From: Anniella stebbinsi
Taxonomy: Eukaryota; Chordata; Lepidosauria; Squamata; Anniellidae
Reading direction: 5' to 3'
DNA: 64,000 nt
NCBI GenBank assembly: GCA_029215795.1
Contig: JARDYH010000002.1
Span: forward strand, 61,791,001 to 61,855,000
Positions 12,501 to 26,900 of this stretch are shown here, piece after piece. The translations under genes and the position numbers were made by a program. Positions within the stretch are counted from its first letter, which is position 1. Every line of letters starts with the position of its first letter. The notes beneath the pieces are model-generated. The model searched no databases. It was not told the DNA's origin and saw nothing but the letters and a program-made list of their open reading frames with translations.

Positions 12501-15500
12501 CGTATGCATGAGAGAGGACAACTTACAGGGTTCAAAATTAGTAAAACGTGCATTATATGCATTTAGAAAATTCTATCATTTGTACATTAATAACTTATAT
12601 AATTAAATTTATAGTTGTATCCGAGTATAAAGATGTGAATGAGAGCACATTGAGTGGATTGACAAATGTGACTACACCAATGAACTGGACTGTCACAACA
12701 TTTGAAACAACACCAAAAATGTCCACGTACATCACTGCTTTTGTGGTCTGTAACTTTGATTATGTTACCACAACTGAGAGGGGCAAAGAGGTAAATACAT
12801 CTGTTGTAATTTTTTACACTTTAGCAGCACACATTTGCATTTATAATTGAGTTTTATGTTCTACCACATATTCCTATATTTAGTATAAGTTGCCCAGGGA
12901 TCGCTATGATTTGGAGCAGCATATAAGGTATAATATTTAATAGTGCAATAGCAAATTAAAATAGACGCTGGATCCAGGACCTACTTTTTGTGAAAGGAAG
13001 GCTCTGCTCAAGGAAGGTCCCTCCTCCTGATTTTAGAATGTTCCCCCTTCTCCTATACCACAGCGCACCCCATTCAGCAGGATCTCCTGACTCTATTTAG
13101 CATTTTCAGAGGTCTGGAGGGCAGCCATGGCAAGGGGGGGTGGGGAAGTTCACTATTGCTAATGTAGTTGATCCATCTTATATGGATCCAATCAGTAATG
13201 TGCAGTATTCCCTCTCCCCCCTACCATGTCACTCATAGTGAGAACTGGCTTATACCATATCAGGATTTGCTCAGTTATGCTACAGCTGGGCCCACTGCTA
13301 TTTTTCAGAAGAGAATTATGAATGAGTTTGTTAGGAGACTACTTTCTACACACCACGAGCCTTCAGGAACCATATTCTTACCCAGGTTGTCCCTCACACT
13401 CTGTGGATCCTGCTGTCTCAAGTTGGTTTACAATGTTATAAGGAAGGGGAAGCACCCGCTTTTCTTCTTTCCTCCCTAGTTAAACAGTGAATGCTATTTT
13501 AATTGTTTCAGATGTTTTGTCTTATGGGATGAATCCAGACTTAGTTATCCAGACTTAGTTATTCTTCAAATAAACAGATAAACTTGGTATGGTAAATGGC
13601 TAAATGCTAATTACATGCTACTACATTTTATGCTGCTTTTTAGAAACTATTTTATCCACTTGGTTATGGTTTAACGTATTAAGCAAGGCTTTTTTGCCCA
13701 ATGGCAAGCTTATATGAGCTAATAAAATATTGGAATCAGTTTAATCTAAATTGATCATTCTGAAAATAATCAATCACAGGCTCTGCCAATCCCATGCAGA
13801 GCCTGTGTTTGGGATAAATCATCCCAAGTTTTTGACATGATTTATTAGACCCATCCAATTTTGAAAATTCAGTCACCATAAAGATGCAGGTAATTAATTT
13901 ACTTAACAATATTTATGACTTTCTTACATTAAAGAAATGTCTAAGGACTCATATTAAGGAAACATTTACCTTCCTGGAAATGACTGTTGGAAACGTTACA
14001 TTTTCAGTCGGTGCTGAAAGATCAACAGGCTTGGCGCCTGCCTAATTTGTACCATTTAGGAATTTCAGACAGTGGCGCTATCAAGCTAAAGGCTCTAACA
14101 TACTGTTGCTTGACTCCTGCAATGTCAGTTTTCCGAAGCTGTATGGAGCTTACTTTCCTACAGTGCAACTGAGGACCTTTGGCCCTCACTTCCTCACACC
14201 TGTTGCCACTGAACAACTTTTGCTTCTTCCCTTCAAGCCCACCCCCTTCCTTCTTTCCCCATGTTTTAAAATTCGGCTTTTCCTAGGGCTGCTTCCTTTC
14301 CTCCTCCTCCACCACCTCAGAGTGTTTGCCACTGCCTCCACCTCTAATCCTGCCGCCAATATGGTTTGCTTCGAGAGCAGGTTCGACTCGCAAAACTCAA
14401 AGCTTTCCTCTGCCCCTCCTTTGTGTTTTTCTCCCTGGGCCCCTGCACAGTGCAGAGCTATGTGGGATCTGTAGTTCCCCAACTGCCTTGGGCTCCTGGG
14501 CAGGGTGTGGAGACTGGCTGTTAAAGCTCAAGCTTTGAACTACCCTGCTTAAACTTCAGTTTAAAACAAAAATGAGGAAAATCGGTCTAGTAGATCTCAC
14601 TACGTATTCTTATATCAGATGATATAGACTACATGCCTCCTTCAGGGGGAAGTGTAACCCTACCCAGAGCAGGCACCTGACCCAGTTCCTGGACATGGGA
14701 CCCACTCACCCACAGATCCTCCATTTCACCAGCATTCAAAATCACTGTATTGGCCCCTGTCCACCCCACTACTACAGCTAGGTACTTTCCAAGGTTTGAT
14801 TCAGACATTTTAGAGAAATTGAATTGGCTGTCATCAGCATACTGATAGCACCTCTCTTCAAAGAGCCAATGATGTTATAGATAGGACCAGATAGGATCAG
14901 ACCTCTGGGTGCCCTGACAAAGACATTTACTGGTTTACGCAAGGATCAAGCAGTCCAGTAGGGGATGAGGCGATCTCTTAAGCATCATGCTCTTGAATTT
15001 TTAGGGTTATGTAAACATATACCAAAATCTTAAACTTGGCCCAGCAGCATATATGCAGCCAGTGTAGTTCTCTCAGCGTAGGTGAAAATATGCAACCATT
15101 ACCAACCTGGCAGCAGCATTCTGCACCAACTATAGCTTCTCGACCAAGATTAAGGGCAATTCCATGTAAAGTTCATTGTAATCTGTTTTTTATATTTCCA
15201 GTGCATGGACCTTAATGGTCAAGTTATTACTCTCCAGGAATGGCCAGAATTGTCATACCTGCCGGAGCTGGAAAAGGCACTCCTTACTATTGAAGACACG
15301 TGTGCCTCCAGTTACAGCGCTGGATCAATGACCACCTACAGACTACATGCCTCCTTCAGGGGGAAGTGTAACCCTACCCAGAGCAGGCACCTGTCCCAGT
15401 TCCTGGACATGGGACCCACTCACCCACAGATCATTTCACCAGCATTCAAAATCACTGTATTGGCCCCTATCCACCCCACTACTACAGCTAGGTACTTTCC

Positions 15501-17915
15501 AAGGTTTGATTCAGACATTTTAGAGAAATTGAATTGGCTGTCATCAGCATACTGATAGCACCTCTCTTCAAAGAGCCAATGATGTTATAGATAGGACCAG
15601 AGCATGTAAGAATGGTGCCTCTAAGACCCATCTCAAGAAATTAGTCCAGGAAGATACTATATTTAATGGAATCAAAAGTTGCTGAAAGGTTCAGAAAGAG
15701 AGCACTCCCTTGATCCTCTCACAGTAAATGTCATCTATCAGGGCAACCAAGGCAAATTCAGTTCCAAAACTAAGAATGTGTGCAATTGCCCCACCACAGT
15801 TCTTTCAAGAATATTTTCCAAAAACAAGGTGTTTGTGACCTGGCTGTAAATGTCAAGTACCTTAAAGTCCAGGGTGGACATCATGAGCAGTGAAAGGGTT
15901 ACACCTCCTGCCCACATTTCTGCCCTGATGATGCCATCAAACCCTTACACTAATGTTGAGGCAAAAATGGGGTTTGGGTTTAACTCCACCTTTAAACTGT
16001 GTCCACAGCATATTTTTGCTTCTATCTGAAATAACTAATTCTGTGTATACTGGTAGATTCGCATTTGGGCTATGAAGGATGCAGTTCGAAAGGGATTTGT
16101 TAACTATGCATTAAATATCACTGGACCAATCTTTTCATTTCTAGAAGACTTGCTTAATATTAGTTACAGTCTTTCAAAAACAGGTAAGTTTGCTTTCCAG
16201 TTTAAAATGTTTTAAAACTGATAATATTTGTTAGTGCTTGTAATTACATAATGCTGTTTCTCTACACACACACCTCCCCTGGTCCGCCTTTGATTTAGCC
16301 ATTTACAAAATAATTGAGGAACATCACAACAGTGCACAGCAAAAAGCTGTATCATTCTTTATATCAAAGAAGCCAGACTTGAACACCTAAATAGGGTAGA
16401 CTCTTCCACAGAAGACCTGTGGGTGACAATATTGGGCTTCAAAACTAATCTCGTTCTAAGAATGTGCCATTGTTCCCCAGACCAGAATGCTCAGGGTGAC
16501 TTTGAGATGGAAAACAAAATCTGGGAGTCCTACAAATGAGGAAGTGTTGTAATAATGTGTGACTTCAATTACCTCCACGTTGACTGGATAAACACATGTT
16601 TCAGTCACAACAAAGAGGTTAGATTTCTTGATGCCCTAAATAACCTTGTCTGAGAACAGTTGGTCATGGAACCGACCAGAGGGGAGGAGAACTGGATTTA
16701 ATCTTAAATGGTGTTGCAGATGACCTACTACAAGATGTAAAGGTTGTTGAACCAATTGGAAACAGTGACCACTCCATTCTCCCAATGGAGGAAACTAAAT
16801 AGCGGGGTCCCACAGGGATCCATATTAGGACCAATGCTTTTCAATTTATAAATAAATGATTTGAAATTAGAAGTGAGCAGTGAAGTGGCCAACTTTGGAA
16901 GAGGTTGTCCAGAGTTTGGGGGTGCGATTCCACCAGTATGCTGATGATACCCAACTCTATACTCCTTTCCACCCAATTCCAAGGAAGCTGTTTCTGTGCT
17001 AAACCGGTGTCTGTTGGCAGTAATGGACTAGATGAGGGCAAACAAATTGAGGATTAATCCAGATAAGACAGAGGTGCTCCTGGTCAGTTGAACGGCAGAT
17101 AAGGGAATAGGGATTCAGCTTGTGCTGGATGGGGTTACACCCCCCTGAAGACACAGGTTCACAGCTTGGGTGTACTCATCGATACAGCCCTGGATTCCCA
17201 GGTTTCAGAGGTAGCCAGGAGTGCATTTGCACAGTTAAAGCTAGTGCACTAGCTGCGCCCCTTCCTAGAGATGTCTGACCTGGCCACAGTGACATATGCA
17301 TTACATCCCGTTTGGATTACTGTAATGCAATGGGGCTGCCTTTGAAGAGTGTTTGGAAACTTCAGCTGGTTCAAAGAGCTGCGGCCAGATTGTTAACCGG
17401 GGCTGGCTATAGGGAGCATACAACTTCCCTGTTAAAACAGCTCCACTGATTTCCAGTCTGTTTCCTGGCGCAATTCAAAGTGCTGGTTATGACCTGTAAA
17501 GCCTTATACTGCTTGGGTCCAGGTTATCTGAAAGACTGTATTCTTGCTTACTGGCCTGCCAGTTCACTGAGCTCTTCAGGGGAGGCCCTTCTCTTGGTCC
17601 TATTACCATCACAGGCATGCCTGGTGGGAACGTGGGAGAGGGCCTTCTTGGTGGCTGCCCCCGTGCTCTGGTAGGCTAAAACTTTTTTGTTCCGGCAGGC
17701 CTTTGGGGAGTAGTCTGGACCTCTGTTTATGCATTATTTATATATTTATTTATTTTAATTATTTGTATTTTAAATGTTTTAAATGTCTTAAATGTTTTAA
17801 TATTGTAGTATGTTTAATTATATTTTAAATTTTTGTATATCTCTATCTGTTTTAATTGTACATGTTTTAATTTGTAAAGCCACCTTGAGTCCCAGTATTG
17901 GGAAAAGGGCGGGAT

Positions 17916-17957
<42 letters not shown>

Positions 17958-20900
17958 GTCAAAACAAAAAAGGAAGTAAAAGGCCAATGTGCAAAATTTT
18001 ATCCCAATGTTCTGCATTATTTTTTGTATGGAGGCTGCTTTCCCTCTTCCCTTCACAGTGCTCTACAGTGTGGACATTGTAGAGGATACAAAATGGGAAC
18101 AAGGGTAGTTCTCCACAGAAGCTGGAGGGTACTGGTTGGGGGGGGGGGGTTGCTGTGTTTGATGGGTTTGGGGTCTGATCGAGCAAGTCTCTTTTTTCAT
18201 TATGTATGTACATAATTAAAAAGACATTTTTACTGTAAAAAAAAAAAGGAGATGGGCAGAAATCCACCAAAGAAAGCGTTATCTTCATAAGGTTTTTTTT
18301 CTTCACGGTTTAAAATTTTTATTCTGTTTTCACAAATAAAAAAATAATTAAAACACACACAATACATAAGACATCAGAAACAACACACTAAAAGAGGATG
18401 ATCAACAGCTCTTCTCCCCAGCAAAGGGGTTTTTAACCACTGAAAATTTTGGGAGTTTGTGGGGTAAGCAGGGAAGCACTCATTCAAGCATGTCAAAGAT
18501 TAAGATAATAAAACTGCTTTCCACCCCTACCCCCCCCCCCCAATCTCCTGTGTTTCAATCAACATAGATCTGATCGCACTACCTGACACAGGAAATTCTG
18601 GTATGGAAAACTGGGGGCTAATAACTTTCCCGGAAAATATCTTATTGTATCGCCCAGAAGATAAATTCACAAACAAGAAAGCAAACATTCATCGAATTGT
18701 TTCCCATGAGATAGCACATCAGGCATGTGGTAAACTGTTCTGTACTTCTATTTATTGTTTAAATTATGTTAATAGTTTCCTAATATATACAGTAATTGCA
18801 TTGTTGAAATTTAAAGTACAAATCAATCATAGGAACTGCCAGGTATCTTAGAAGATGTTCAGGTGTAACTGTTCTTACTAAATAGAAGAGACATGTGACT
18901 GATAAAAGTTTTTGTGTGTTTTATAGCTATTTATGTATTATTTGTATTTATTAGCAATCTTATAATGAATTCTATATGCATATTTAGACAGAAAAAAAAT
19001 CTTTCAACTCCCAAGATTAAGGGCAAGCTGTGGAACTTTTTTCTGCCTAAACATGCATAAGATTACCCCCTCATTAATGTACAATAAAAACTGAGTATAA
19101 ACCAAAGATGAGAACAGGAACGATAGTACAAAATAAATAAATGCTAAACTAAAATCCAAAGTTAGGTCATAAAGTTAAAATAGTCAGCACAGAAGTCAGC
19201 ACGGAAATCAATTTAATAAGGACTGGGAGTCAGGAGATCTGGGTTCCAGTCGCTACTTGGCCATGGAAGCTCACTGGGTGACTTTAAAAAGTGTTAACTG
19301 TATTACATCTGCAACAATGATCTGAGTTAGACAAACCTTTATTAAAGAGACATTGTGACAGCCCATAAACCTAAAAAGAGTTTTTGCTGACTAAGACATA
19401 ATTGGAGGTCAATAGATATATCAAAATGGCAGTCATTGAATAGGAAGAATAGGACATTCTAATTCCCTGTTCCATTCCTGCTGAAGACCTGGGAATGCGG
19501 GAGAGGGCCTTCTCGGTGGCTGGAACTCCCTTGGGAAGCTAGACTGGCTCCCTCCCTGGTGTGCTTCCGGAGGCAGGCTAAAAAATTTTTGTTCCAGCAG
19601 GCCTTTGGGGAGTCATCTGAACCTCTGTGGATGTGTTGTTTATGTCTTGGATTTTTTAAATTATTTGTATTTGTATTTTAAAATTTTTTTAATGCCTTAA
19701 ATATTTTAAAATTGTACAATGTTTAATTATATTTTTAATTTTTGTATATCTCTATCTGTTTTAACTGTACATATTTTAATTTGTAAGTCACCTTGAGTCC
19801 CAGTATTGGGGAAAAGGTGGGATATAAATATTGTTGTTGTTGGGCCAGGGCAGGGACCGAAAGAGTTAAACTCCCCCTCCCCAAAATGCATGGTTTTATT
19901 ATAAAATTCCAGACTTGTTTTTCCTTTTACTGTTTACTTGTATCTTCATGGGTTTTCTAAAGTTGCATCTTCCTAAATTCCTACCAAGTGGTAGACATAA
20001 CAGTACTCCTTTGTGGCAATTAATGTATATTAAGCAGGAGTTCCCAACTTTTTTGGACCCGTGGGCACACCTGGGAATTTGAGTAACTGCTGTGGGCACC
20101 AGCACAAAATGCCTAATCAGTGGATCACCACTTTGGTGTCTACCTGTCATTTCTATGTATCTTTGGCTGTGTCTGGAGCCTTTATCACACCTACCCATTT
20201 TGCTTATGCGGATTCTCCCTCTGTTTCCTATGCAAGTGTAGCCTTTTGATCACATGTGGTTGGTTTTGCTCTGATTCCTCAGCTAAGCTTGCGGAGGAGG
20301 GGAGAAAACGGACAATCCCTGTTCAGGGATATTTCAAAACAGAAAGGGAAAAAGGAGCACTCAGGGCGTGAGAGCAGCACGAGGGGGATGACGTCATGTG
20401 AAAGAATTGGATCAAAGTCACCATGGGTGTGGATCAAACCGCCCATGTGATAAAGGTCTTATTCATGTCTATTGGGCTGTGAAACGTCTCTTTAGTTGTG
20501 GATTCTCTGTCACCCTTGACAGCTAAAAGACTGAAATTACAACATTGGAAGGATGAATATTCACCTCCTATAATGCAATGGATTGAAGACCTTTCAATGC
20601 TTTCAATATTTGAATGGATCACATATAGCTACCATCTTCAAATAGATACTTATTTGGATATTTGGTCCACTTTTGTTGTAATTGCTAGAAAGGACTATTC
20701 ATTTTGTATGTATTCATTGCTGTGAATATATCCAAGTCCATGTACATATATTAAAAGGGGGTTGTAGGTGCCTGTGGGTGGCATTGGAGGTGGCTACAGG
20801 TGGCATGACACCAGCAGGCGGTGCATTGGGGACACTTAATGTAAAGGCATGAACTTTTCTTTTGCTGGATGATTGGGAATAGCATTTTGAAATAATACAT

Positions 20901-23900
20901 TTAAAGACTTTTCTTCTTCTGTTTTAAGTGGTTTGGGAACCTGGTTACCATGGCATGGTGGAATGACTTATGGCTTAATGAGGGATTTGCATCTTACTTT
21001 GAATATCTAGGCTCACACCACATTAAACCCACATTGTCCCTGGTAGGTATGAAATAAGTGAGCATTTTAATATATGTTTTATCGAAACTATAGTGTTGAT
21101 TTCAATGCCTTAACATTAATGGGAGCTATACTGTGGTGCTTCCAGATTTTGATGGGTTCTCTGGCAAGAGGCTGTTAGTGTACGTCTGTCCTTGTCACCG
21201 GACTGGGCCCGGTCCCACCTTCTCCTTGCTCTTAACAGTGTTGACTTGCCTACTCTCATGTGAGCTTCTACCTCCAGACTAAACTCATAGCACCTCTTCT
21301 TACCTTATCTCCTCTTTGCGAGAATGAACCCATTGCTTCCAATTCTCTCTGTCAGGAGCCTTGTACTTCCCCATCAAAGCCTGTAGGTAGTCCCAAATCT
21401 AGTTATTGATACACATGGTTCCCTATGTATTGTGCCTAATCTTTCTCCTAGCGATGTGTTCTTCGGTAACTGCCATAATGCCCTGATGTTCTCTCTGCAC
21501 TGATGTTCTAAGTGCTGTTACTGACCTTATCCATTCTGACTGTATATCACAGATGGAAGGTAAAATCTGCATGTGATGCTTTCTGTGATAAATTTTTAAC
21601 ATATGCAGATTCCTCTGAATGGGATATGAATAGAATGACTAAATGAAGGTTTTTAATTGGAAAGGAATGAAAACAAAAAAATATTTATGATTAACGATAT
21701 AATCCTAGCAATAGTTTTAAAGGTGATTGTATTTTAGTTGTATATTAGTATTTTATGGTTATTTTCAGGATCAAGTCTTTAGCTCTTTAGTGTTACGTAT
21801 GTTGGCATGGGAAGATGGGCTATGTCAGTCCTTATCGGACACAAATGAAGATCGCCGAACAGCTACATTATTAGAACTGTTTACTGAAGTAACATACAAG
21901 AAGGTAAAATCAGCAAATAAATCTTTTTTGAATGCATTATTGTCCAAAATATTGTACACATTTTAGCATAACACAAATTTATTTTATTTATTTATTTAAA
22001 ACATTTATTAGCTGCCTTTCAGAGCAGAGGCCCTCACAAGGAGGCTTAGAACAATAAAATATTAAAATCTACTCTTTCTGTTGAAGTGAATAATGAATCC
22101 TTTAGGAGGAGGGGTTAATTTAAGAAATCGCAATAGTCAGAAAGTGATGAGTGGATCAGGACTGATCTGTACAGAAATTTGCTCCAATCATATCATTGGA
22201 TCTCATTTCCAAGTTGCGGCCATAAAGCTTTCCACTTCTTCCAAAGATTGACGTCCCCAATCTACATCCTGTGCATTTCATTCCTCTGCTGATAAAAAGA
22301 GGAGAGAGGAGCACCTACGTGGACAATTTGATGCACCCGGCAAAGTTGTTAGATTGTTCACTAGGGACTCAGAGCACATGCAAAACACATTTTATTCACC
22401 ATTGAGGAACCAGAATGTGTGCCATATATCTGGAATACTACAGAAGGAATTTGAGACAGAAGACATAATCTCCAGATGCCATTAGGACATTTCAGAAGTG
22501 ATGCCACGATGCCTTCTTATTCTCCACAGCATCATTTTGGAATTTTATACTGGATTTTAAAATATGAGAATTTGAATCAGTTGTGATTTTTTTTCTTAGT
22601 AATTGTATACTGAGTATGTTTCCCTGCACTACATAAAACATTCTGTGGTTGTCCACATCTAATACTCTCATTTTTAAATGCCACATAATAGTTTTACATG
22701 GTAGATTTTAACTTCCTAGTGTAGGGAGCTATATTTAAAGTATTATATAAGTAAAAATCATCTGCACATGAAAAGTATGGGGAACAGGTTGGGGCAAAAC
22801 TTTGTAGAATAATATAATCAATCTATGTATTCAATAAGAAAACATTGGATGTAATGTCAGTAATGAAATGTCTTGCATAGTTACTAAATCTGTCATCCTT
22901 TAAAAATATATGTATTTTAGGGGGCTGCCATCATCCGGATGCTTTCCAGCTTTATGACAGAAAGACTGTTTTTAAAAGCACTCAATGTGAGTATAAGAAA
23001 TGACTTCACCAACAGTTTGAATTTTGAAAATTTGATGTAGTTTTTTCAAGTGTATTGTCAGTGAGAACTAAGTAACTATGATGCTACTTTTATTGCAGTC
23101 CTACCTGAATGCGTTTTCCTTTTCAAATGCCTTCCAGGATGATCTGTGGAATCACATTCAAAAGGTGCTTCAAATTTGTTTGTTAGTATTGTTATTATAA
23201 CAATTAGCCCTAAAAGGGGTTTGAACCTGCAATTTCAGACTTCTTGCCTGGCTGTTGTACCAGTCTGGGCTAACAGATTAGCATGATCAAAGGGCTGTCT
23301 CCTCTTCCAGGACTTGCTTCCAAGTCAGGCCTCAGGTCTTTTCCTAACTGACATATAATTTGGCTCTGTTGTTCATTGGCCAGTAATTGATAGCTACTTT
23401 AAATACACCTTGAAAGTCTGTGTCTCTCTAGTCATATGTCTACAGTTCCCTTCCCACAATCTGTGGGATGTCTCAGCAGCCAGAAAAACATGGGTGCAGT
23501 TGAGAGCAATGTATGAATTTCAAACCAATATGGTGTTTCTCATGGAACATTTCTGCTACAAGCAAAAGATATGGTAGGATGCTAACATTTGATATAAGGA
23601 AATTCCCAGGATTACATCAGCGAATAGATGTATCCTTGGATTTCCTTTTCCAGGGGCATGGGGGAACTTGTTGCCTTTCAGAGATTGTTGGACTACAGCT
23701 CCCACAATCCCTGATCATTTGCATGGGACTGATAAGCATTGGAGTCCAGTGACTGTTTTCACCTGCCTCTTCCCCACGTCTGTACTAGACAGAGGATAGG
23801 GTTTTGCCATACAGAGGGAAGTCCGCACCCAATTTCAATCATTATTTAAATCAGCACCCTACCCATGGCTGCCAATCTGATTCCCTAGGCTATGTCACAT

Positions 23901-26900
23901 ATGACAATATAATTGTTGGAAGTTGTGATATGACTTAGTAGGGAGCACAGGGATTTGGGAGTTAATGCTTAGCTCTGAAGTCAGTAGGAAGGAGCTAAAA
24001 CAGCACTAGCTTTTCTTTTCCTTCTCCCCTCCTCAGCTTTCAGGCACCGACCTTAGCTCTGGGATAATGTTTCCTGGTCAGGCTGTCTCTAACCTTAAGT
24101 ACCGTGTCTCAGTTGATTTCCTAATTCTCCCTGGATCCTTCCTGACTCCTACCTTGTACATGCTTAAGAAAAACATCTCTCTCACTTTGCAATGAGACTA
24201 GTGCTGTCCTGATGGCTATCATCTCCTGCAACGCCCTGGGCCATGTTTCCATTATCTTGTGAAAGGGGTTATTGGCTCCAGCTGTATCACTTCTCGTCTT
24301 GGTTTTGGGGCCACCTCACATAGAACTCTTTAAGATACTACATTGAAATTATGTTGATGGGGAAATGAGTGACCTTTCTTAAGCTGCTTGAGATCCAGCT
24401 AGATAATATTTTAGTATTCCAGGCTTTCTTGTTCATTTAATAGGCAGGCAAATGGTCTACTTGCCTGAGCAGTGTACTGCAGATGAGAGCAATCAAACTT
24501 CAGAACAACATCTGTGCATCCTTATCCTGTTCTGACCAGGACAATGGAAGCCCACTGGGCATGATGGATACACTAAGATGGCTGAAGGTCAACCTATATG
24601 GGTTTTTTCCTTTCCTTTTGATTTACATAATACTAGGGAGATTGATTTTCATCAAGACTGCAGCTTGTGATCCCATCAAGAATTGACTCTACCCTCCCCC
24701 TCACACACTTCCTGCTGCTATGAGTCTTAAAAATAAAGCCCAATTTAGTTAACCCTTCCTTCATATCCTGCAGTTCTGAAGAAAATCTTCCCCTTCTCCC
24801 CACCAGGTTTTTTTTTTTAAAAAAAGACATCCCTTGGCACAGTTGCTATTTATGCATTAAAAGTAATGTGTAGGCTGCCCCTTATTGAGCAAGTAGAAGA
24901 CTGAGACAAGATGGAATTTCAGGACATTGGAGAGCTCCAGTCAGACAACTTGCTCTGACATAGTCTGGTGCAGCTTTTGAACCAGTGTACCCTTCCAGGG
25001 CTCTGCCCACTACAGAGGAGTAGAGAGCCTTACCGAAGTAGTCCTCTGGCCTGGAGCTTAGCACTCTGTTGTCTGTCAATCAAGTTTTTCCTTGTGTGTC
25101 ACCAGAGCTAGTGAGCAGGCCCTAGGGAGCTTGAGTCCACTGGTGTACAGGGACAAGCTCCTCAGGGTAATCTGGCTACTGAGATGCTGTATCTGAAGGT
25201 CTGGACCATGCTGAGATGCTGCTTGAGGTCTGGACCATGTGAACCCTGCTCATGAAAGCCGCTCTGCTGAATGTATTGAGTTTCCCCCTTCATGAAACTT
25301 ATTAAATGCCTCCAAAAGCTGGGATTGCTCATGTATGAACTGGCTCATGGTATCTCAAATGTTAGTGTAAGTGCAAACATACATTTAAAATCACATAAGG
25401 CAAACTGTGTTCTAATCCAGAACTTTCTTGAAGGTAATAGATGAACAGAATGACCTCCAGTTGCCGGCTCCAGTAAAAATTATAATGGACTCTTGGACCT
25501 GTCAAAAGGGCTTCCCACTCCTAACCGTAAATTTCTCCACTGGGAACATCAGTCAGGAAAAAAATTATATTGCAAATGGAATAAACAATACAAAGTATGT
25601 CTTCTTTAGTACATATATGTTTAGCTTAGAAAACTTTTAGAACTGATATGGAGGTTTGAATTGTAGAAATCTATTTTGCCTGCTTCAGACAATTCTCCCT
25701 GTTAAGTACAGACCATATTTTGCTATGGCTTGCAGTCATGAAAGCTATGACTGGTGCTTGGCCTCCAAGTCAGACTTCAAAATCCATATCAGGTACCACA
25801 GCAAATGATGGCTTGTGCTAAATGGGATACTGAACTGAAGCAATGTGAGCCACGGTTTGGAGGATCATCTGAACTGGGCTATTGTATTGTGTTTTGTCTG
25901 TATTAAGAGCTATCAATGAAAAGAAGTTAGATATGCTTAATACCAGTTAACTCTAGTTTGTGCCCATTACATCTGAAATCTATGGAAATTGCTTCTGTGT
26001 AAGTGGAACGTGGATGCTGTGGTTCAGATGAGAGCCATATGCTGCAGTTTTCCAGTTTCAACTATGGAAGGTGAAGGCTTATCATGTGTACACAGAGCTT
26101 TGAACTTCCAGGCCTAAGAAAATCCCCATGCATATTGGCCTTGTGATCCATGGCTTGTTTCCATACAATGTTAGTCAAGCTGAAATCCAAATGAAATCAA
26201 TGAATTCAAACACACACCATTATTTGATAGCATTTGAACCCTTTATATTTCTTAGATTTAAGAAATAATTATCCTTCTTTTTAAATTAAGCAAGTCGTGG
26301 ATGATTCCTATTTCTTGGATTAAAAATGGAGTGATACAACCTTTAGTATGGCTTGATAAAGGCAGCAGTAAGTATTTTCTCACTTGAATTTAAGAAAGCC
26401 TCTATTGTTTGCACTATATAATCTTGATTAGCTTTAATCTGTTTGAAACAGATTAAAGTCAAAATATCCACAATTAATTATATTATTTAATTCCTTCTAT
26501 TTCTGAAGTTGTGAACCCCATAGTTTGCAGAAGTACAAAAATGCTTATAAAAAAATCTAACGATACTCTCCCCCCACCACACACACTGCCCAATGTGACC
26601 AAAAAAAAAGGCTGACTGATGTTGGTGCAGCATTTTGTTGCAATTTTAACATGACATGGAAAATGATTAAAAAATAACATTGCTTTTTTTTAGTGTTCAG
26701 AATTGGCTTGTCATTGTTGTGTCTGTGAAATTTCCTTATATGACACCTATACATTAAACAATGTCACTTGGCAAAATGAAACAAGTGTAGTGTAGTGGTT
26801 AGAGTGTTGGACTGGAAGTTGGGAGATCTGGATTCTAGTCCCTACTCAGCCATGGAAGTTGGGCTGAGAGTCACAGACTCTCAGCCCAACCTACCTCACA

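Noticed and set aside
17898..18056. Polyisoleucine/polyasparagine/polytyrosine frames
   Set aside because: Translation of the TAA microsatellite at the end of an L2 element.
18603..18851. Open frame running through exon 5 into intron 5
   Set aside because: Reading beyond 18722 gives non-conserved sequence and loses the WFGN-NEGF block, which is present in the downstream exon in the right phase.
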